Shown here: in pieces, positions 7,105 to 16,497 of the stretch
How the letters are laid out: each line of letters opens with the position of its first letter
Position numbering within the stretch: the first letter of the stretch is position 1
Assembly: GCA_947491545.1 (NCBI GenBank)
Contig: CANLJX010000010.1
Span: 1 to 42,070, forward strand
Origin: Deltaproteobacteria bacterium
GTDB lineage: Bacteria; Bdellovibrionota_C; UBA2361; OMII01
Reading direction: 5' to 3'
DNA: 42,070 nt
Position numbers and translations under genes: made by a program
Notes under the pieces: model-generated
Seen by the model: the letters and a program-made list of their open reading frames with translations, nothing else
What the model was told of the DNA's origin: nothing
Database searches by the model: none

Positions 7105-10100
7105 ATGAAGCGCATCAAGGGAACAACGCTGGCTCTGTTTGGGCTCTTCTTCGGGCTCCTGCTGGGGTGCGGCGTTGTTGGCATCAAGTACTACCTCGTT
7201 CAAGAGATCGTCGATTCGCTCGACTCGGAGGTCGAGGCGTCGTGCGACTGCAAGCTCGTCTTCGATTCGTTCTCTCTCTCCTTCCTGCGGCTCAAAGGGC
7301 GCGCCACTAACGTTCGTCTCGTTGAGAATGGAGTTCCCCGACTGTGGTTCGACGAGATCACAACCGACGTCGATATCAGCGAGATTCGCGAAAAGCGCGT
7401 CTACCTGGAGAACCTAACCCTCTCGGGCGGCACAGCAGACGGAGTAGGTCCCGACTCGGTCATGTTCCGCTTCATCGACCAGATTACGAAGCCTCTGCCG
7501 CCCGAACAGCAAGACCCGGACCGGTGGCGCGCCATCCTCAACACCCTGAGAGTTGAGAACACCCTGCTGCGCGAGCCGCTCGGCGAGAGCGAGATGCTCT
7601 TCCTCAACACCTCAATGGACCTCAAGCGAGAAGGCGAAGAGTACCTGCTAAAGCCACGCGTCGGAGACCTGCGCTACCGCTTGTTCGCGCCCGGCTCAAA
7701 GAACGTCGATTCTGAGCTGCTGCTCGGAAGCCTCTCAGCAGCCGTAAAGATCGAGGACACCAGAGTGCTCTTCGACCAGGTCGAGGTTGGGCGAAACTCC
7801 TCGCGCGCTTCGATACGCATGGCAGTCGATACCGACCACGGCGACCAGTGCAGAGGCGAAGCCGCCTTCGAGCTCACCCCAGACTACATCGGCCTGCCCG
7901 ACTGGCTGCTCGGCACATTCGAGGCGCAAACCGCCGTGGCTGGCACGCTCGGCAGCCCAACCTTCCAAGGCCCACTGCGCGCCAAGCCGGATGCGCCCCT
8001 GACGCTTGCGTTCCCGAACGCCAAGCCGCTGGCGCTCGAGTCTTTCGGTGCCGACCTTTCGGTTGACGTCAATCACGGTGACCCCGTCGTGACGCTGAGC
8101 AACATCATCGGCTCTGCGGCCGGCTCAAGCCTCAAGGGCACTGCACCCCTCACCTTCTCTGATGAGGGGCTGCGTGCAGGCTTCAGCGTCGAGCTTCCTG
8201 AGTTCAACTTCGGGCCATTCGACCTGACAAAGGCATCAGCCAGAGTTGAGATCTCGCCCGAAGGCGACGAGACCGTCACAAAGCTCGCGGTGGGCGCTCA
8301 GGACCTGCTGCTGCAGGGAACCTCGCTCGGCCCGTCTACCCTCTCCATCACCATCAAAGGAGACTCCCTCGACGTCGCAGCCGATATCAGCAACTCTCGC
8401 CAGGGCTCTCTCAAGTGGCGCGGAGCGATCGACATGAGCGGCAGCGAACCCCTGCTCTCGAAAGGAGACCTAACCCTCACCAACTACCGCTACCTCTCAA
8501 CGAAGCCCTCGGAGGGCGACGCCCTCAGCCCAGTGGCAGTGACGGCAGACCTCTCGCTTCGCGGCCCCCTCGACCTGGCAAAACTCAAGATGGAGGGTGA
8601 AACCTCTGTCAGCTTCCCTTCGACGCCACAGGGAATGACCCTGAACGGCAAGAGTGTCCTAAAGGACGGCGTTCTTGCCGTGTCGCTCCCCGGCTCGGCT
8701 TACAAAGGGAACGCGACGCTGCGCGTAGACCTCGCCGGTTCAAGCGGCGGACGGCTAAACGTGGCGCTGCCTGGAGTTCCGCTCTCAGTCATGGTGCAAG
8801 GCGGAGATTGCGGCTCCATCAACGCCTCGCTCGACTACTCATTCCAGCTCGCCAATCCTCTGGAGGGAACAGGCTCGATCGAGGCCGAAGATATCAAGGT
8901 AGGCTGCGCTCCGTACGTGCTCTCTCTGCCGCAGCGATCTAACTTGCCAATCGTAGGGGGCGCGCTAAAGCTCAACCAACTAAAGCTAAGCGGCAACGAA
9001 TCGACCATGACACTCAACGGCGAAGTCGGTATCGCGAAGGGATTCAACCTCTCTCTCGACGGCGGCCTCTACCTAAGCTCGCTCCTGCCCCTCATGCCCG
9101 CGCTCGACAACCTGCGCGGCCTGCTCGTAACCAAGGTCTCGCTCAAAGGACCGCTCAATGACCCGTCCTTTCATGGGTCTGCCGAGCTTTCAGGCGGGGA
9201 ATTCGGAATTCATGAGCCAGATGTGGAGGCTCACAAGGTAGCTGGCAACTTCACCCTGAACGGTAAGGGGATATCTTTTGAGAAGCTCACTGGATCGGTG
9301 AACTCGGGCTCCTTTGAGATGAGCGGCACGGTCTTGCCCGCTAACCCCGAGAACTCCTCACTCACTGCACGCCTAAACCAGGTCACAATTGAGCCGATAC
9401 CCGACGCTTCAATCACCGTGTCCGGGGACTTCAAGCTCGGAACCGGCCCTCAGCGGCGGCAAACGCTAAGCGGTGACCTCGCAATCAACTTCGCCGAGGT
9501 AAAGAAGGAGTTCAATCTCAACAAGATCATCGTCAACGCCATCTCCGGCTATTTCCTTCCCAGCCGCATCAAGCAGCAAGCCTCGTCATCTTCGAGGCCG
9601 ATGGATCTCGACCTGGATGTCCGTATCCACGCCCCACGCAACATCTTCGTCCTGACCCCGTTCTTCAGCGCTGAGCTTAACGCCGACATCCGTGCCACGC
9701 GCTCCATCTCCGAGCCCGCTCTCGACGGCAAGATGGAGATCCTGAGCGGCTGGGTCGGCCTCAAGGGGAACCGCTTCGACATCACCTCAGGCGAGATCGC
9801 CTTCAAGCCAGGGAACCTCACGCCGCAGCTCTCGATCTCAAGCGAAGGCAACGTGCGTACGCCAACAGGCGACACGATCCTGGTCATCCTCGAGGCAGAA
9901 GGCCCCCTCACCTCTCCGCGCATCATCCTCTCCTCAGATCGCGCCCTCTCACAGGACGAGATCCTCGTCCTGCTCACCTCAAGCCGTTCGCTGACGGGAC
10001 GCAACATGGCTAATCGCTTCTCTGGCCCGATGCGAGAAGACGACCGTTTCTTCTTCTCAAAATCCTCATTCGGCAGCATCGGCTCCTTCTTCAGCAGCCT

Positions 10101-12831
10101 CTCGAAGATCGACGTGCTCTCGTTTGAGCCAGCGTACAACCCCTGGACTGGCTCGATTGAGCCCTCAGTCGTGACGAAGAAGAACCTCTCGTCGCGGCTT
10201 GACCTAGTGGGGGAGAGCCTGATGGGCACCGTGCAGAGTTCGCGGGCGGGCGTCGTCTACAACCTCTCGCCAACGCTCAGCATCAACGGCTTCGTCCAGA
10301 ACATCAGCAACCAGAGGAACAACATCGTTAGCTCCGACCTGACCTACACTATCCTTGCAGAGCAGTCGACCTTCATCGATTTCGAGATCAATGGAATAGA
10401 CGAATTCAGCGAGGACAACATCCTCTCGGCGGCGCGCCTGAGTGTCGGCTCGCGCGTCAAGAACACCGAGGAGAGCCTCGTGTCGGTGACGCGCGACATC
10501 GTGCGCTATATGAACATGCAGGGACACCTCGCGGCCACTGCGGACGTACAGTGCACCGAGGGCGAGCCGTACTGCCGCAAGCTCAAGATTGACATTTACG
10601 AGGGCCCACCCTTCACCATCGCAGAGATCGCAGTTGATGGAGACGGGCTAGAGCCGCGTTTTGAGAAAGAGCTCCGCTCGGAGGTTGAGCTGGGCGACCC
10701 CGCAACAGCCTCAACCGCCAACAACCTTGAGCGGGACCTTGTTTTGAGCCTGCGACGAGAGGGGTACATCACTGCGCGAGTCTCGCCCAGCTACGAGGCG
10801 ATACCCGGAACCTCTACTGCCAAGCTGATCGTCACAACCGACATCCAGGAGCCGATCTCGTTCGTCTTCAAGGGGAACACCGTCTTCTCTGACAGCGACT
10901 TCCTTGACTCAATCGACCTCTTCACCCGCCGACGGCCGTTCGGCAACAACACTATCAAGCTGCTCCTGCAAAACATCGAGCAGATGTACCAGCAGCGCGG
11001 CTTCCTCTTCGTGCAGGTCTCGTACACCGAAGACCGCACCAACTCAGAACGTCTCATATACCATATCACGATTAACGAAGAGGCCCGAACGAAGGTGCGT
11101 CACTTGCAGTTCAACGGCCGAACCGGATTCTCGATGGAGCGGATCCGTGCGCTCATGGATGAGCTTGGCTACAGCGAGCAGAAAGAGCTGCTCACCCCTG
11201 AGTACGCCGTGCCCTCCGACCTCGACACCTTGCGGGATATCCTCACCGTCGTCTTCCAGCAGGAGGGCTTCACCGACGTGTCGGTCTCGTACGCAATAGA
11301 ACCGGCGAAGGACAGCGACACTCTCGACATCACGTACACCGTCAGAGAGGGCGAACCACACCGAGTGCGGGCTATCACCACTCACGACCTGCCCGCCGGC
11401 GTCACCGCTCCTCCACTTCCTGCAACCCCAGCCTCCTACCCCAAGGTAAACCAGTACATCGAGCAGCTCGTGGCCTCACTCAAAGACGAAGGCTACATCT
11501 TTCCGTCCGTGTGGAGCGACGCAACCGCAGACGACAGCTCAATCGAGATCTCGATCGACCCTGGACCACTCGCCACCATCGGCTCCATCTCGTACGAGGG
11601 GTTAAGCGAGCTCTCGCTCGAGACCGCCAAGAGCTTCACCAAGATGCATGTCGGACAGCCCTACCGCCTCGAAGCAGTCAATGCCACCAAACGTGCCCTG
11701 CTTCGCTCTGGGCTCTTTTCGCGAGTCGAGGTGGTAGCCGCCGACGGCGAAGTGAATAGCCCGAATGAGGCGATCATCATCCGGGTTGTGGAGCGCCCCC
11801 TCAACACCCTCGAAGTCGGTGCTGGAGCGAACTCAGAGTTCGGACTGCACCTGTTCGGAGAGGCAACCGACAAGTCGCTCTTCCAAGACGGCCGCTCACT
11901 CTCCTTCCGCCTCGACACCTACCTCGACCAGCTCCACTTCTCGGGAAACAACGCCGACAACATCAGCCAGGGATTTGCGAGCCTGCGCTACCTCGACCCC
12001 GAATTCATGGGATCTAACTACGTCCTTACCGAGGAAGCTCGTTACCAGCGTCAGACCCTCTCAACGTACGAATTCGACCTCGATCGCTTCCTCATCGCAT
12101 CGTACATCTTCCGGCAGTTCCACCACGGCATCAGCCTCTCAGCCGGACACTCACTCGCTCTCGACGACCTCTTCAACGTCAATCCAGACGCAATCATCGG
12201 CCCGCTCGACGACGGGCATGTGCGCTTAAGCTACCTCTCGGGAGTGCTCAAGTACGACAACCGCGACGACCCACTCCTGCCGCGCTCCGGTTACACCATG
12301 ACCCTTGAGCCGAAGCTCTCGATGGTCGGGATTGCCTCCGAAGCTAACTTCGGAACGATCGTCGGCACGGTGACCGGCATCGTGCCGCTCAAGCCGCTCG
12401 GGGAGCGCTTCTCGCTCGGGCTAGTCGCCTCCGGAGGGCTCTCGCAACCGTGGGGGAGCACCACCGAGATCCCTATCACCCAGCGCTTCTACCTCGGAGG
12501 CCGAACCACCGTACGCGGCTACGATCAAAACTCGCTCGGCCCGGAGGGCGAAAACGGCGCGATCATCGGAGGCGACACCCTGCTGCTCGCCAAGGGACAG
12601 TTCCAGTACCTGCTCTTCGATTCCTTCAGCACGCATCTCTTCTTAGACGCCGGTAACGTCTGGCTGCGGCACGTCGATTTCGACCTCTCGGCGACCAAGC
12701 AGGGCTCAGGCGCCGGATTCCAGTACCTCTCGCCGATCGGCCCGATCGGACTAGACGTCGGCACCCCGCTTAACCCCAACAGCGGCGACCCACGATTCTT
12801 AGTCACCTTCTCCGTCGGCAGCGTCTTCTAA
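7105..12831 (+). CDS. tamB/tamA: TamB-TamA fusion: TamB-like periplasmic bridge joined to POTRA domains and an Omp85 beta-barrel
   Basis: A 1908-residue protein. Residues 8-29 form an N-terminal membrane anchor; LLGC at 19-22 is lipobox-like, but hydrophobicity continues past the Cys. An AsmA/TamB-like beta-rich region fills roughly residues 40-1085. It includes the C-terminal TamB (DUF490) signature near 940-965: SSDRALSQDEILVLLTSS. From about 1088 to 1560 I count about six POTRA-like repeats, each ending in a strand and a GYxxA or GFxxV helix-turn. A 16-strand Omp85 barrel of about 340 residues follows, with the L6 motif VRGY at 1803-1806 and a C-terminal Phe (GSVF). In characterised bacteria TamA and TamB are separate partners that insert outer-membrane proteins or carry phospholipid; here they are one chain in the order that mimics their contact (TamB C-terminus to TamA POTRA 1). 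The frame is uninterrupted. Repeats flank both sides and there is no obvious operon partner. Confidence 0.93.
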   Translation: MKRIKGTTLALFGLFFGLLLGCGVVGIKYYLVQEIVDSLDSEVEASCDCKLVFDSFSLSFLRLKGRATNVRLVENGVPRLWFDEITTDVDISEIREKRVYLENLTLSGGTADGVGPDSVMFRFIDQITKPLPPEQQDPDRWRAILNTLRVENTLLREPLGESEMLFLNTSMDLKREGEEYLLKPRVGDLRYRLFAPGSKNVDSELLLGSLSAAVKIEDTRVLFDQVEVGRNSSRASIRMAVDTDHGDQCRGEAAFELTPDYIGLPDWLLGTFEAQTAVAGTLGSPTFQGPLRAKPDAPLTLAFPNAKPLALESFGADLSVDVNHGDPVVTLSNIIGSAAGSSLKGTAPLTFSDEGLRAGFSVELPEFNFGPFDLTKASARVEISPEGDETVTKLAVGAQDLLLQGTSLGPSTLSITIKGDSLDVAADISNSRQGSLKWRGAIDMSGSEPLLSKGDLTLTNYRYLSTKPSEGDALSPVAVTADLSLRGPLDLAKLKMEGETSVSFPSTPQGMTLNGKSVLKDGVLAVSLPGSAYKGNATLRVDLAGSSGGRLNVALPGVPLSVMVQGGDCGSINASLDYSFQLANPLEGTGSIEAEDIKVGCAPYVLSLPQRSNLPIVGGALKLNQLKLSGNESTMTLNGEVGIAKGFNLSLDGGLYLSSLLPLMPALDNLRGLLVTKVSLKGPLNDPSFHGSAELSGGEFGIHEPDVEAHKVAGNFTLNGKGISFEKLTGSVNSGSFEMSGTVLPANPENSSLTARLNQVTIEPIPDASITVSGDFKLGTGPQRRQTLSGDLAINFAEVKKEFNLNKIIVNAISGYFLPSRIKQQASSSSRPMDLDLDVRIHAPRNIFVLTPFFSAELNADIRATRSISEPALDGKMEILSGWVGLKGNRFDITSGEIAFKPGNLTPQLSISSEGNVRTPTGDTILVILEAEGPLTSPRIILSSDRALSQDEILVLLTSSRSLTGRNMANRFSGPMREDDRFFFSKSSFGSIGSFFSSLSKIDVLSFEPAYNPWTGSIEPSVVTKKNLSSRLDLVGESLMGTVQSSRAGVVYNLSPTLSINGFVQNISNQRNNIVSSDLTYTILAEQSTFIDFEINGIDEFSEDNILSAARLSVGSRVKNTEESLVSVTRDIVRYMNMQGHLAATADVQCTEGEPYCRKLKIDIYEGPPFTIAEIAVDGDGLEPRFEKELRSEVELGDPATASTANNLERDLVLSLRREGYITARVSPSYEAIPGTSTAKLIVTTDIQEPISFVFKGNTVFSDSDFLDSIDLFTRRRPFGNNTIKLLLQNIEQMYQQRGFLFVQVSYTEDRTNSERLIYHITINEEARTKVRHLQFNGRTGFSMERIRALMDELGYSEQKELLTPEYAVPSDLDTLRDILTVVFQQEGFTDVSVSYAIEPAKDSDTLDITYTVREGEPHRVRAITTHDLPAGVTAPPLPATPASYPKVNQYIEQLVASLKDEGYIFPSVWSDATADDSSIEISIDPGPLATIGSISYEGLSELSLETAKSFTKMHVGQPYRLEAVNATKRALLRSGLFSRVEVVAADGEVNSPNEAIIIRVVERPLNTLEVGAGANSEFGLHLFGEATDKSLFQDGRSLSFRLDTYLDQLHFSGNNADNISQGFASLRYLDPEFMGSNYVLTEEARYQRQTLSTYEFDLDRFLIASYIFRQFHHGISLSAGHSLALDDLFNVNPDAIIGPLDDGHVRLSYLSGVLKYDNRDDPLLPRSGYTMTLEPKLSMVGIASEANFGTIVGTVTGIVPLKPLGERFSLGLVASGGLSQPWGSTTEIPITQRFYLGGRTTVRGYDQNSLGPEGENGAIIGGDTLLLAKGQFQYLLFDSFSTHLFLDAGNVWLRHVDFDLSATKQGSGAGFQYLSPIGPIGLDVGTPLNPNSGDPRFLVTFSVGSVF

Positions 12832-12855
12832 AAATCCACAGCGCCCCAAACCACC

Positions 12856-12912
12856 CCGAAAACCGGCATCGGGAACGGCCCCGGTTTCGGCTCCGGCTCC
12901 GGCTCCGTTCCC
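12856..12912. repeat. GC-rich palindromic repeat, copy B
   Basis: Begins 25 bases after the fusion stop. CCGAAAACCGG (12856-12866) can pair with CCGGTTTCGG (12881-12890), and GGGAACGG (12871-12878) with CCGTTCCC (12905-12912), so two alternative hairpins are possible. CGGCTC is repeated in tandem in the loop. The core matches copy A at 18 of 20 positions. It may act as a 3' stabiliser or terminator of the long fusion mRNA. Confidence 0.55.
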
Positions 12913-12925
12913 GGCAACAAAGAAG

Positions 12926-13049
12926 GGCTCTTTGTGGAATCGAGTGCGAAGCTCGCTGCGGGGAATGTTCACAAAGAGGTCAGCGAGAAAAGCGAAAGGT
13001 CTTACGCTTGTTTCTATCTTCCCCTCTCTGCTCTCGCCGCTCTCTTTGT
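12926..13049. repeat. Palindromic repeat related to the upstream 103-base units
   Basis: Positions 12926-12946 are the exact reverse complement of 6621-6641 (21 of 21 bases). Then 12966-13049 has the unit architecture: it opens TGTTCACAAAGAG and closes CGCCGCTCTCTTTGT, with a diverged centre. This places members of one repeat family on both sides of the fusion gene. Confidence 0.65.
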
Positions 13050-13239
13050 AGCTAACTACCTTTTGCTCACTTTTATAGCTTTCGGGGACGTACACGTGCA
13101 AAGGCTTGGTTTATGGGTCAAAGCAAAGGCTTACGCCATCGCTGCCCTCGTTACACTCAACTCTACGAGGAGCCCATCGAGACAGCTTGCGCACAACTCC
13201 CAACTGACACCCCCCTCCATCCTGAGCTACAATCCCAGG

Positions 13240-14067
13240 ATGGTCTCCGTGCGCTCTCTAGCTTCTGCCTGCCTCCTTGTAGCGCTCTCCGCCTGCCGCT
13301 CGCTTGTCTTCATGATGGAGGTTCCGCCGCTTACTCCGCAGGAGCCTATAGCGCACTCTGCTGTGGCGCACCGCGGCAGCCTGCACATGGGGCTCCCCGA
13401 CAACTCTCTGGGCGCCTTGAAGCAGGGCATCGCTGCTGGGGTCCCGTTCCTGGAGGTAGATGTACGCCGCTCTACTGAGGGCGAGCTCTTCCTCTTCCAT
13501 GACGGGAGCGTCTCTTCCTCAAATTCCGAGGGTCCCCCTGAGCTGTGGGGCGAAAAAGTTGAGTCCCTCTCGCGCAAAGGCCGCGAGAGCGTGGCACTCG
13601 CCTCGGGAGAGCGTATCCCCCTTCTCTCTTCAGCGCTCGACACCGTTCGAGGCTCGGGCAGCGCTTTACAGCTCGACTTCAAGGGCGAATCAGACGAGCT
13701 GGTCTTCGCAGCGCTTGACCTGCTCCGCTCACGCGGACAGCTCCGCGATGCCGTCCTTCAAATCCGCTCCCCTGCTCGGATCCCGCGAGTGCTTGCGCAC
13801 GCCCCAGAGGCTCGGCTCATAGCCCGCGTGCGCTCTGCCGATGCCCTACAGGAGGTCCTGCGCTACCCCGTAGAGTTTGTTGAGCTTGAGCGCTGGGCCA
13901 CCCCAGAGGCGATTAAGGACGCCCACCAGAAAGGGGTAAAGGTGCTTGTAAATATCTCGGGAACCTCCCTCGACGAGCCGGCCTCGTGGGCCTTCTTCCG
14001 CAGCCACGGCTTCGACACGATAATGTCAGACCACGCAGACCTGGTCCTAAAGCAGTCCTCCAAGTAG
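13240..14067 (+). CDS. Glycerophosphodiester phosphodiesterase-family lipoprotein
   Basis: The 275-residue product starts with a lipoprotein signal peptide; the lipobox is LSAC (C19), so the enzyme is probably membrane-anchored in the periplasm. The GDPD fold is clear: HRG at 44-46, PDNS in place of the usual PENT, EVDV (E72, D74) and FHD (H87, D88), followed by LDFKG. The metal and catalytic residues are therefore kept, and it probably hydrolyses glycerophosphodiesters to glycerol-3-phosphate and an alcohol. An upstream in-frame extension to 12934 passes through repeats and is rejected. Lipid-headgroup scavenging next to an envelope-bridge gene is suggestive but may be coincidence. Confidence 0.85.
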   Translation: MVSVRSLASACLLVALSACRSLVFMMEVPPLTPQEPIAHSAVAHRGSLHMGLPDNSLGALKQGIAAGVPFLEVDVRRSTEGELFLFHDGSVSSSNSEGPPELWGEKVESLSRKGRESVALASGERIPLLSSALDTVRGSGSALQLDFKGESDELVFAALDLLRSRGQLRDAVLQIRSPARIPRVLAHAPEARLIARVRSADALQEVLRYPVEFVELERWATPEAIKDAHQKGVKVLVNISGTSLDEPASWAFFRSHGFDTIMSDHADLVLKQSSK

Positions 14068-14163
14068 CTCACGGTCTGGACGCGCCACCGTAAGCCCCTA
14101 ACCTCTCTGCCGCTTAAGCCCTTTTGGGTGATACAGCTTTTGAGTAGTATCCCGGCTACAGCT

Positions 14164-15180
14164 ATGAACACACCATTTACCGTATCCCCCGCCACCATGA
14201 AGCGGCACTCCTTCTACCTAACTATCGCCATTCTCTCGGCGATCATGTACTTCCACCTCGCCACGCCGTTCATAACGATCCTGTTCGGCTTCCTGATGTT
14301 GCACTACCTCGGGAAGGTTTTCCCAAAGAAGCTCTCAATTGTCGTCTTCAGCATCCTCTTCGTTGTGCTCATTTACCTCTTTGGTCACTTTATCTCCGAG
14401 GCCGTCGGCGCCCTTCCAGCAGCCGCAAACAAGTCGATCCCCATCATCGTTGACCTAGCTAACAAGTACGGCTTCACACCTCCATTCACCGACTCTGAGA
14501 CTCTCAAGTCGTTTTCTCTGCTCAAAATAAACTCACAGCTCCACTCAGCCTTTAAGTTCCTGAGCATCTTCACCAAAGAGTTTGTGTACATAATCATTGG
14601 GGCCGTAGCGACCTGCGCCATCTTCTCAAACAGCTCGATTGACCTAGGCCGAGGCTCCTACCGGCTCCAGAACAACTTCTACTCCGAGTTCACTCGCCAC
14701 CTCTCGGATCGCTTCCGCTGTTTCTTCCAGAGCTTCCATACCGTTATGGGAGCTCAGGTGATTATCTCTGCGGTGAACACCTTTTTTACCGGTATGTTTC
14801 TCTTCTGCCTCTACCTGCTCGACGCCCCGCTCCCCTACTCCTTCGTTATAGTAGTAGTCACCTTCCTGTGCGGGCTCCTGCCGATCGTCGGAAACCTGAT
14901 CAGCAACACCGTAATCTTCATGATCGGCTTGACGCAGTCGATACAGATGGCGGTTATCTCCCTCCTGTACCTAATCGTGCTGCACAAGTTTGAGTACTTC
15001 CTCAACAGCAAGATCATCGGTGGGCGGATTAAGAACCCGATGTGGCTCACCCTCATAGGGCTCCTTGTGGGCGAACGAGTCGCGGGCATTCCAGGGATGA
15101 TCCTGGCGCCGGTGCTGCTCAACTATTTAAAGCTTGAAGGGTCGCAAGTAGAGGTAGCGGCAGCAAAAGACCCAAGCTAA
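14164..15180 (+). CDS. AI-2E/PerM-family membrane transporter
   Basis: A polytopic protein of 338 residues from this ATG. GTG at 14128 and ATG at 14197 are other possible starts; none has a strong ribosome binding site. Hydrophobic helices are visible at the N-terminus (HLATPFITILFGFLML, IVVFSILFVVLIYLFG) and through the second half. The family signature is seen in FLCGLLPIVGNLISNTVIF and in the C-terminal GIPGMILAPVLLNYLK. The family is named for autoinducer-2 export, but many members are implicated in sodium/proton exchange or have no known substrate, so no substrate is claimed. It follows the GDPD gene after 96 bases on the same strand. Confidence 0.8.
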   Translation: MNTPFTVSPATMKRHSFYLTIAILSAIMYFHLATPFITILFGFLMLHYLGKVFPKKLSIVVFSILFVVLIYLFGHFISEAVGALPAAANKSIPIIVDLANKYGFTPPFTDSETLKSFSLLKINSQLHSAFKFLSIFTKEFVYIIIGAVATCAIFSNSSIDLGRGSYRLQNNFYSEFTRHLSDRFRCFFQSFHTVMGAQVIISAVNTFFTGMFLFCLYLLDAPLPYSFVIVVVTFLCGLLPIVGNLISNTVIFMIGLTQSIQMAVISLLYLIVLHKFEYFLNSKIIGGRIKNPMWLTLIGLLVGERVAGIPGMILAPVLLNYLKLEGSQVEVAAAKDPS

Positions 15181-15364
15181 AACCCTGAAATCTCCGATCT
15201 TTCTTGGCGTTTACAAAAATCTCGGCGCTAGCCGCCTAAACTTCCTGCAACCACCCCGTCAAGGGCTGCATCGAATCGATCGTGCCCTGTGGAGCAATTC
15301 CGCCCCAGCGCACACTGTTTCTGCGCGTTTCGGAGAAAACTCCAGCAGGTTTGTAGAGGTCGTT

Positions 15365-16450
15365 ATGCTAAGCGCCCTAATCGTCGATGACTCGCTCAAC
15401 CAGACCTCAACGCAGACGCTCCTGCAGCTGATCAGTGATGTTCGCACCTTCGCCGACATCGCAGTCGTTAGCATCCGCCCGCCCCTCTCACGGCCCCAAG
15501 ACTCGCGTTGGATAACCGCCGATAACCTCGTTGATGCCCTCGCGGAGGGGATCAACACCGCCTCAAGCAAACGTGTCCTGATCATCAGCTCAACCCTGAC
15601 TCTTGGCACCGGCGATATCGCCAAGATGGCTGCTGAGCTTGAGAACCGGTCGGTTTTAGAGCACACCGTTTACCAGCCCTCCATCGGCGGCAACGTCATA
15701 GAGCTGGCCGAGATGTCAGCAGACACTATCGTTGAGTCTCTCAAGCACAATTCAGTCTGGCCGCTTGTGTGTGTCGCAACTACTCGCTACGCCCTGAGCG
15801 CCACCAATCCGTCGGGCTGCACCTCCGTCACCGAGTACATCGCCCAGACCCTGATACGCTCGCTCTCTGATGGAGACACTATCGGCATCTCTTCGACCGC
15901 CACCCCGATGATGAGCCCGGCTGACGCAGCACGCCTCACCGAGCTTTCGGCCGCCCAGCTCGCCCGTTGCTTGCATGCCGCTGTTGACTCGCTCAACATT
16001 GAAGAGCTCTTCCCACAGCACAATTGGATGTCCTTCAGCAAAGAGAGCGCAGCTACCGCATACCACTCTCTGGCTGCCCTCTTCCTTCGCTTTGGCGACC
16101 AGAACGCTGCGACGCAGTGCCTGGAGTGCAGCCAGCGGCTTGAGGATAGCCCCCGCTACTTTGCGCTCAAGGGCCTGATGCAGAACGCTAACGGGGAAAC
16201 TCTAGGTGCGGTCGCAAACCTGGTGTCGAGCCTCCAGATGTACGAGGAGCGCAAGACCAACACTTCACAGCGCTACATCACGTTTTCTCCAACGGACCTA
16301 GAGGCGGTCCAGACCCGACTCGCTCAGGGGCTTAACGCCCTAAACGACAAGGACAACGCCCGGGCAATCGAGCACTTCTCGCAAGCTGTGTTCAGCTTCG
16401 ACCCCTTCTTCGCACAGCACGGGGTCGAGCTCACTCGCAAAGCGAACTAG
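15365..16450 (+). CDS. Unknown protein with C-terminal TPR-like repeats
   Basis: A 361-residue soluble protein with no signal peptide. Residues 1-120 look like an alpha/beta domain; SALIVDDS, then AEGINTASSKRVLIISSTLTLG, faintly recalls the first half of a glycosyltransferase family 2 fold, but no DxD is present. Residues about 225-355 read as helical repeats of TPR type (AYHSLAALFLRFGDQNAATQCLECSQRL, then AQGLNALNDKDNARAIEHFSQAVFSFDPFF). The start has AGAGGT upstream. It lies 184 bases downstream of the permease gene and is convergent with nusB. Function unknown. Confidence 0.65.
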   Translation: MLSALIVDDSLNQTSTQTLLQLISDVRTFADIAVVSIRPPLSRPQDSRWITADNLVDALAEGINTASSKRVLIISSTLTLGTGDIAKMAAELENRSVLEHTVYQPSIGGNVIELAEMSADTIVESLKHNSVWPLVCVATTRYALSATNPSGCTSVTEYIAQTLIRSLSDGDTIGISSTATPMMSPADAARLTELSAAQLARCLHAAVDSLNIEELFPQHNWMSFSKESAATAYHSLAALFLRFGDQNAATQCLECSQRLEDSPRYFALKGLMQNANGETLGAVANLVSSLQMYEERKTNTSQRYITFSPTDLEAVQTRLAQGLNALNDKDNARAIEHFSQAVFSFDPFFAQHGVELTRKAN

Positions 16451-16497
16451 GCAGGCTGCTGTTAGCCGCGTTTAGCTGATTCTGTTTGGCAACGATC

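Larger units (their letters stand above)
12832..13239. other. Repeat-bearing intergenic region between the fusion gene and the GDPD lipoprotein
   Basis: No gene is supported. An open frame from 12934 continues into the lipoprotein, but the signal peptide begins at 13240. The region carries the GC-rich repeat copy B (12856-12912) and a copy of the TTTGT-ended palindromic repeat (12926-13049). The stretch 13050-13239 shows nothing I recognise. Confidence 0.6.

Noticed and set aside
6579-7108. Several short open frames on both strands
   Set aside because: They are carried by the 103-base palindromic repeats and have repeat-derived, low-complexity content and no ribosome binding site.
12934-13239. 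Upstream extension of the GDPD lipoprotein frame
   Set aside because: A clear lipoprotein signal peptide begins at 13240, and the extension runs through a repeat.
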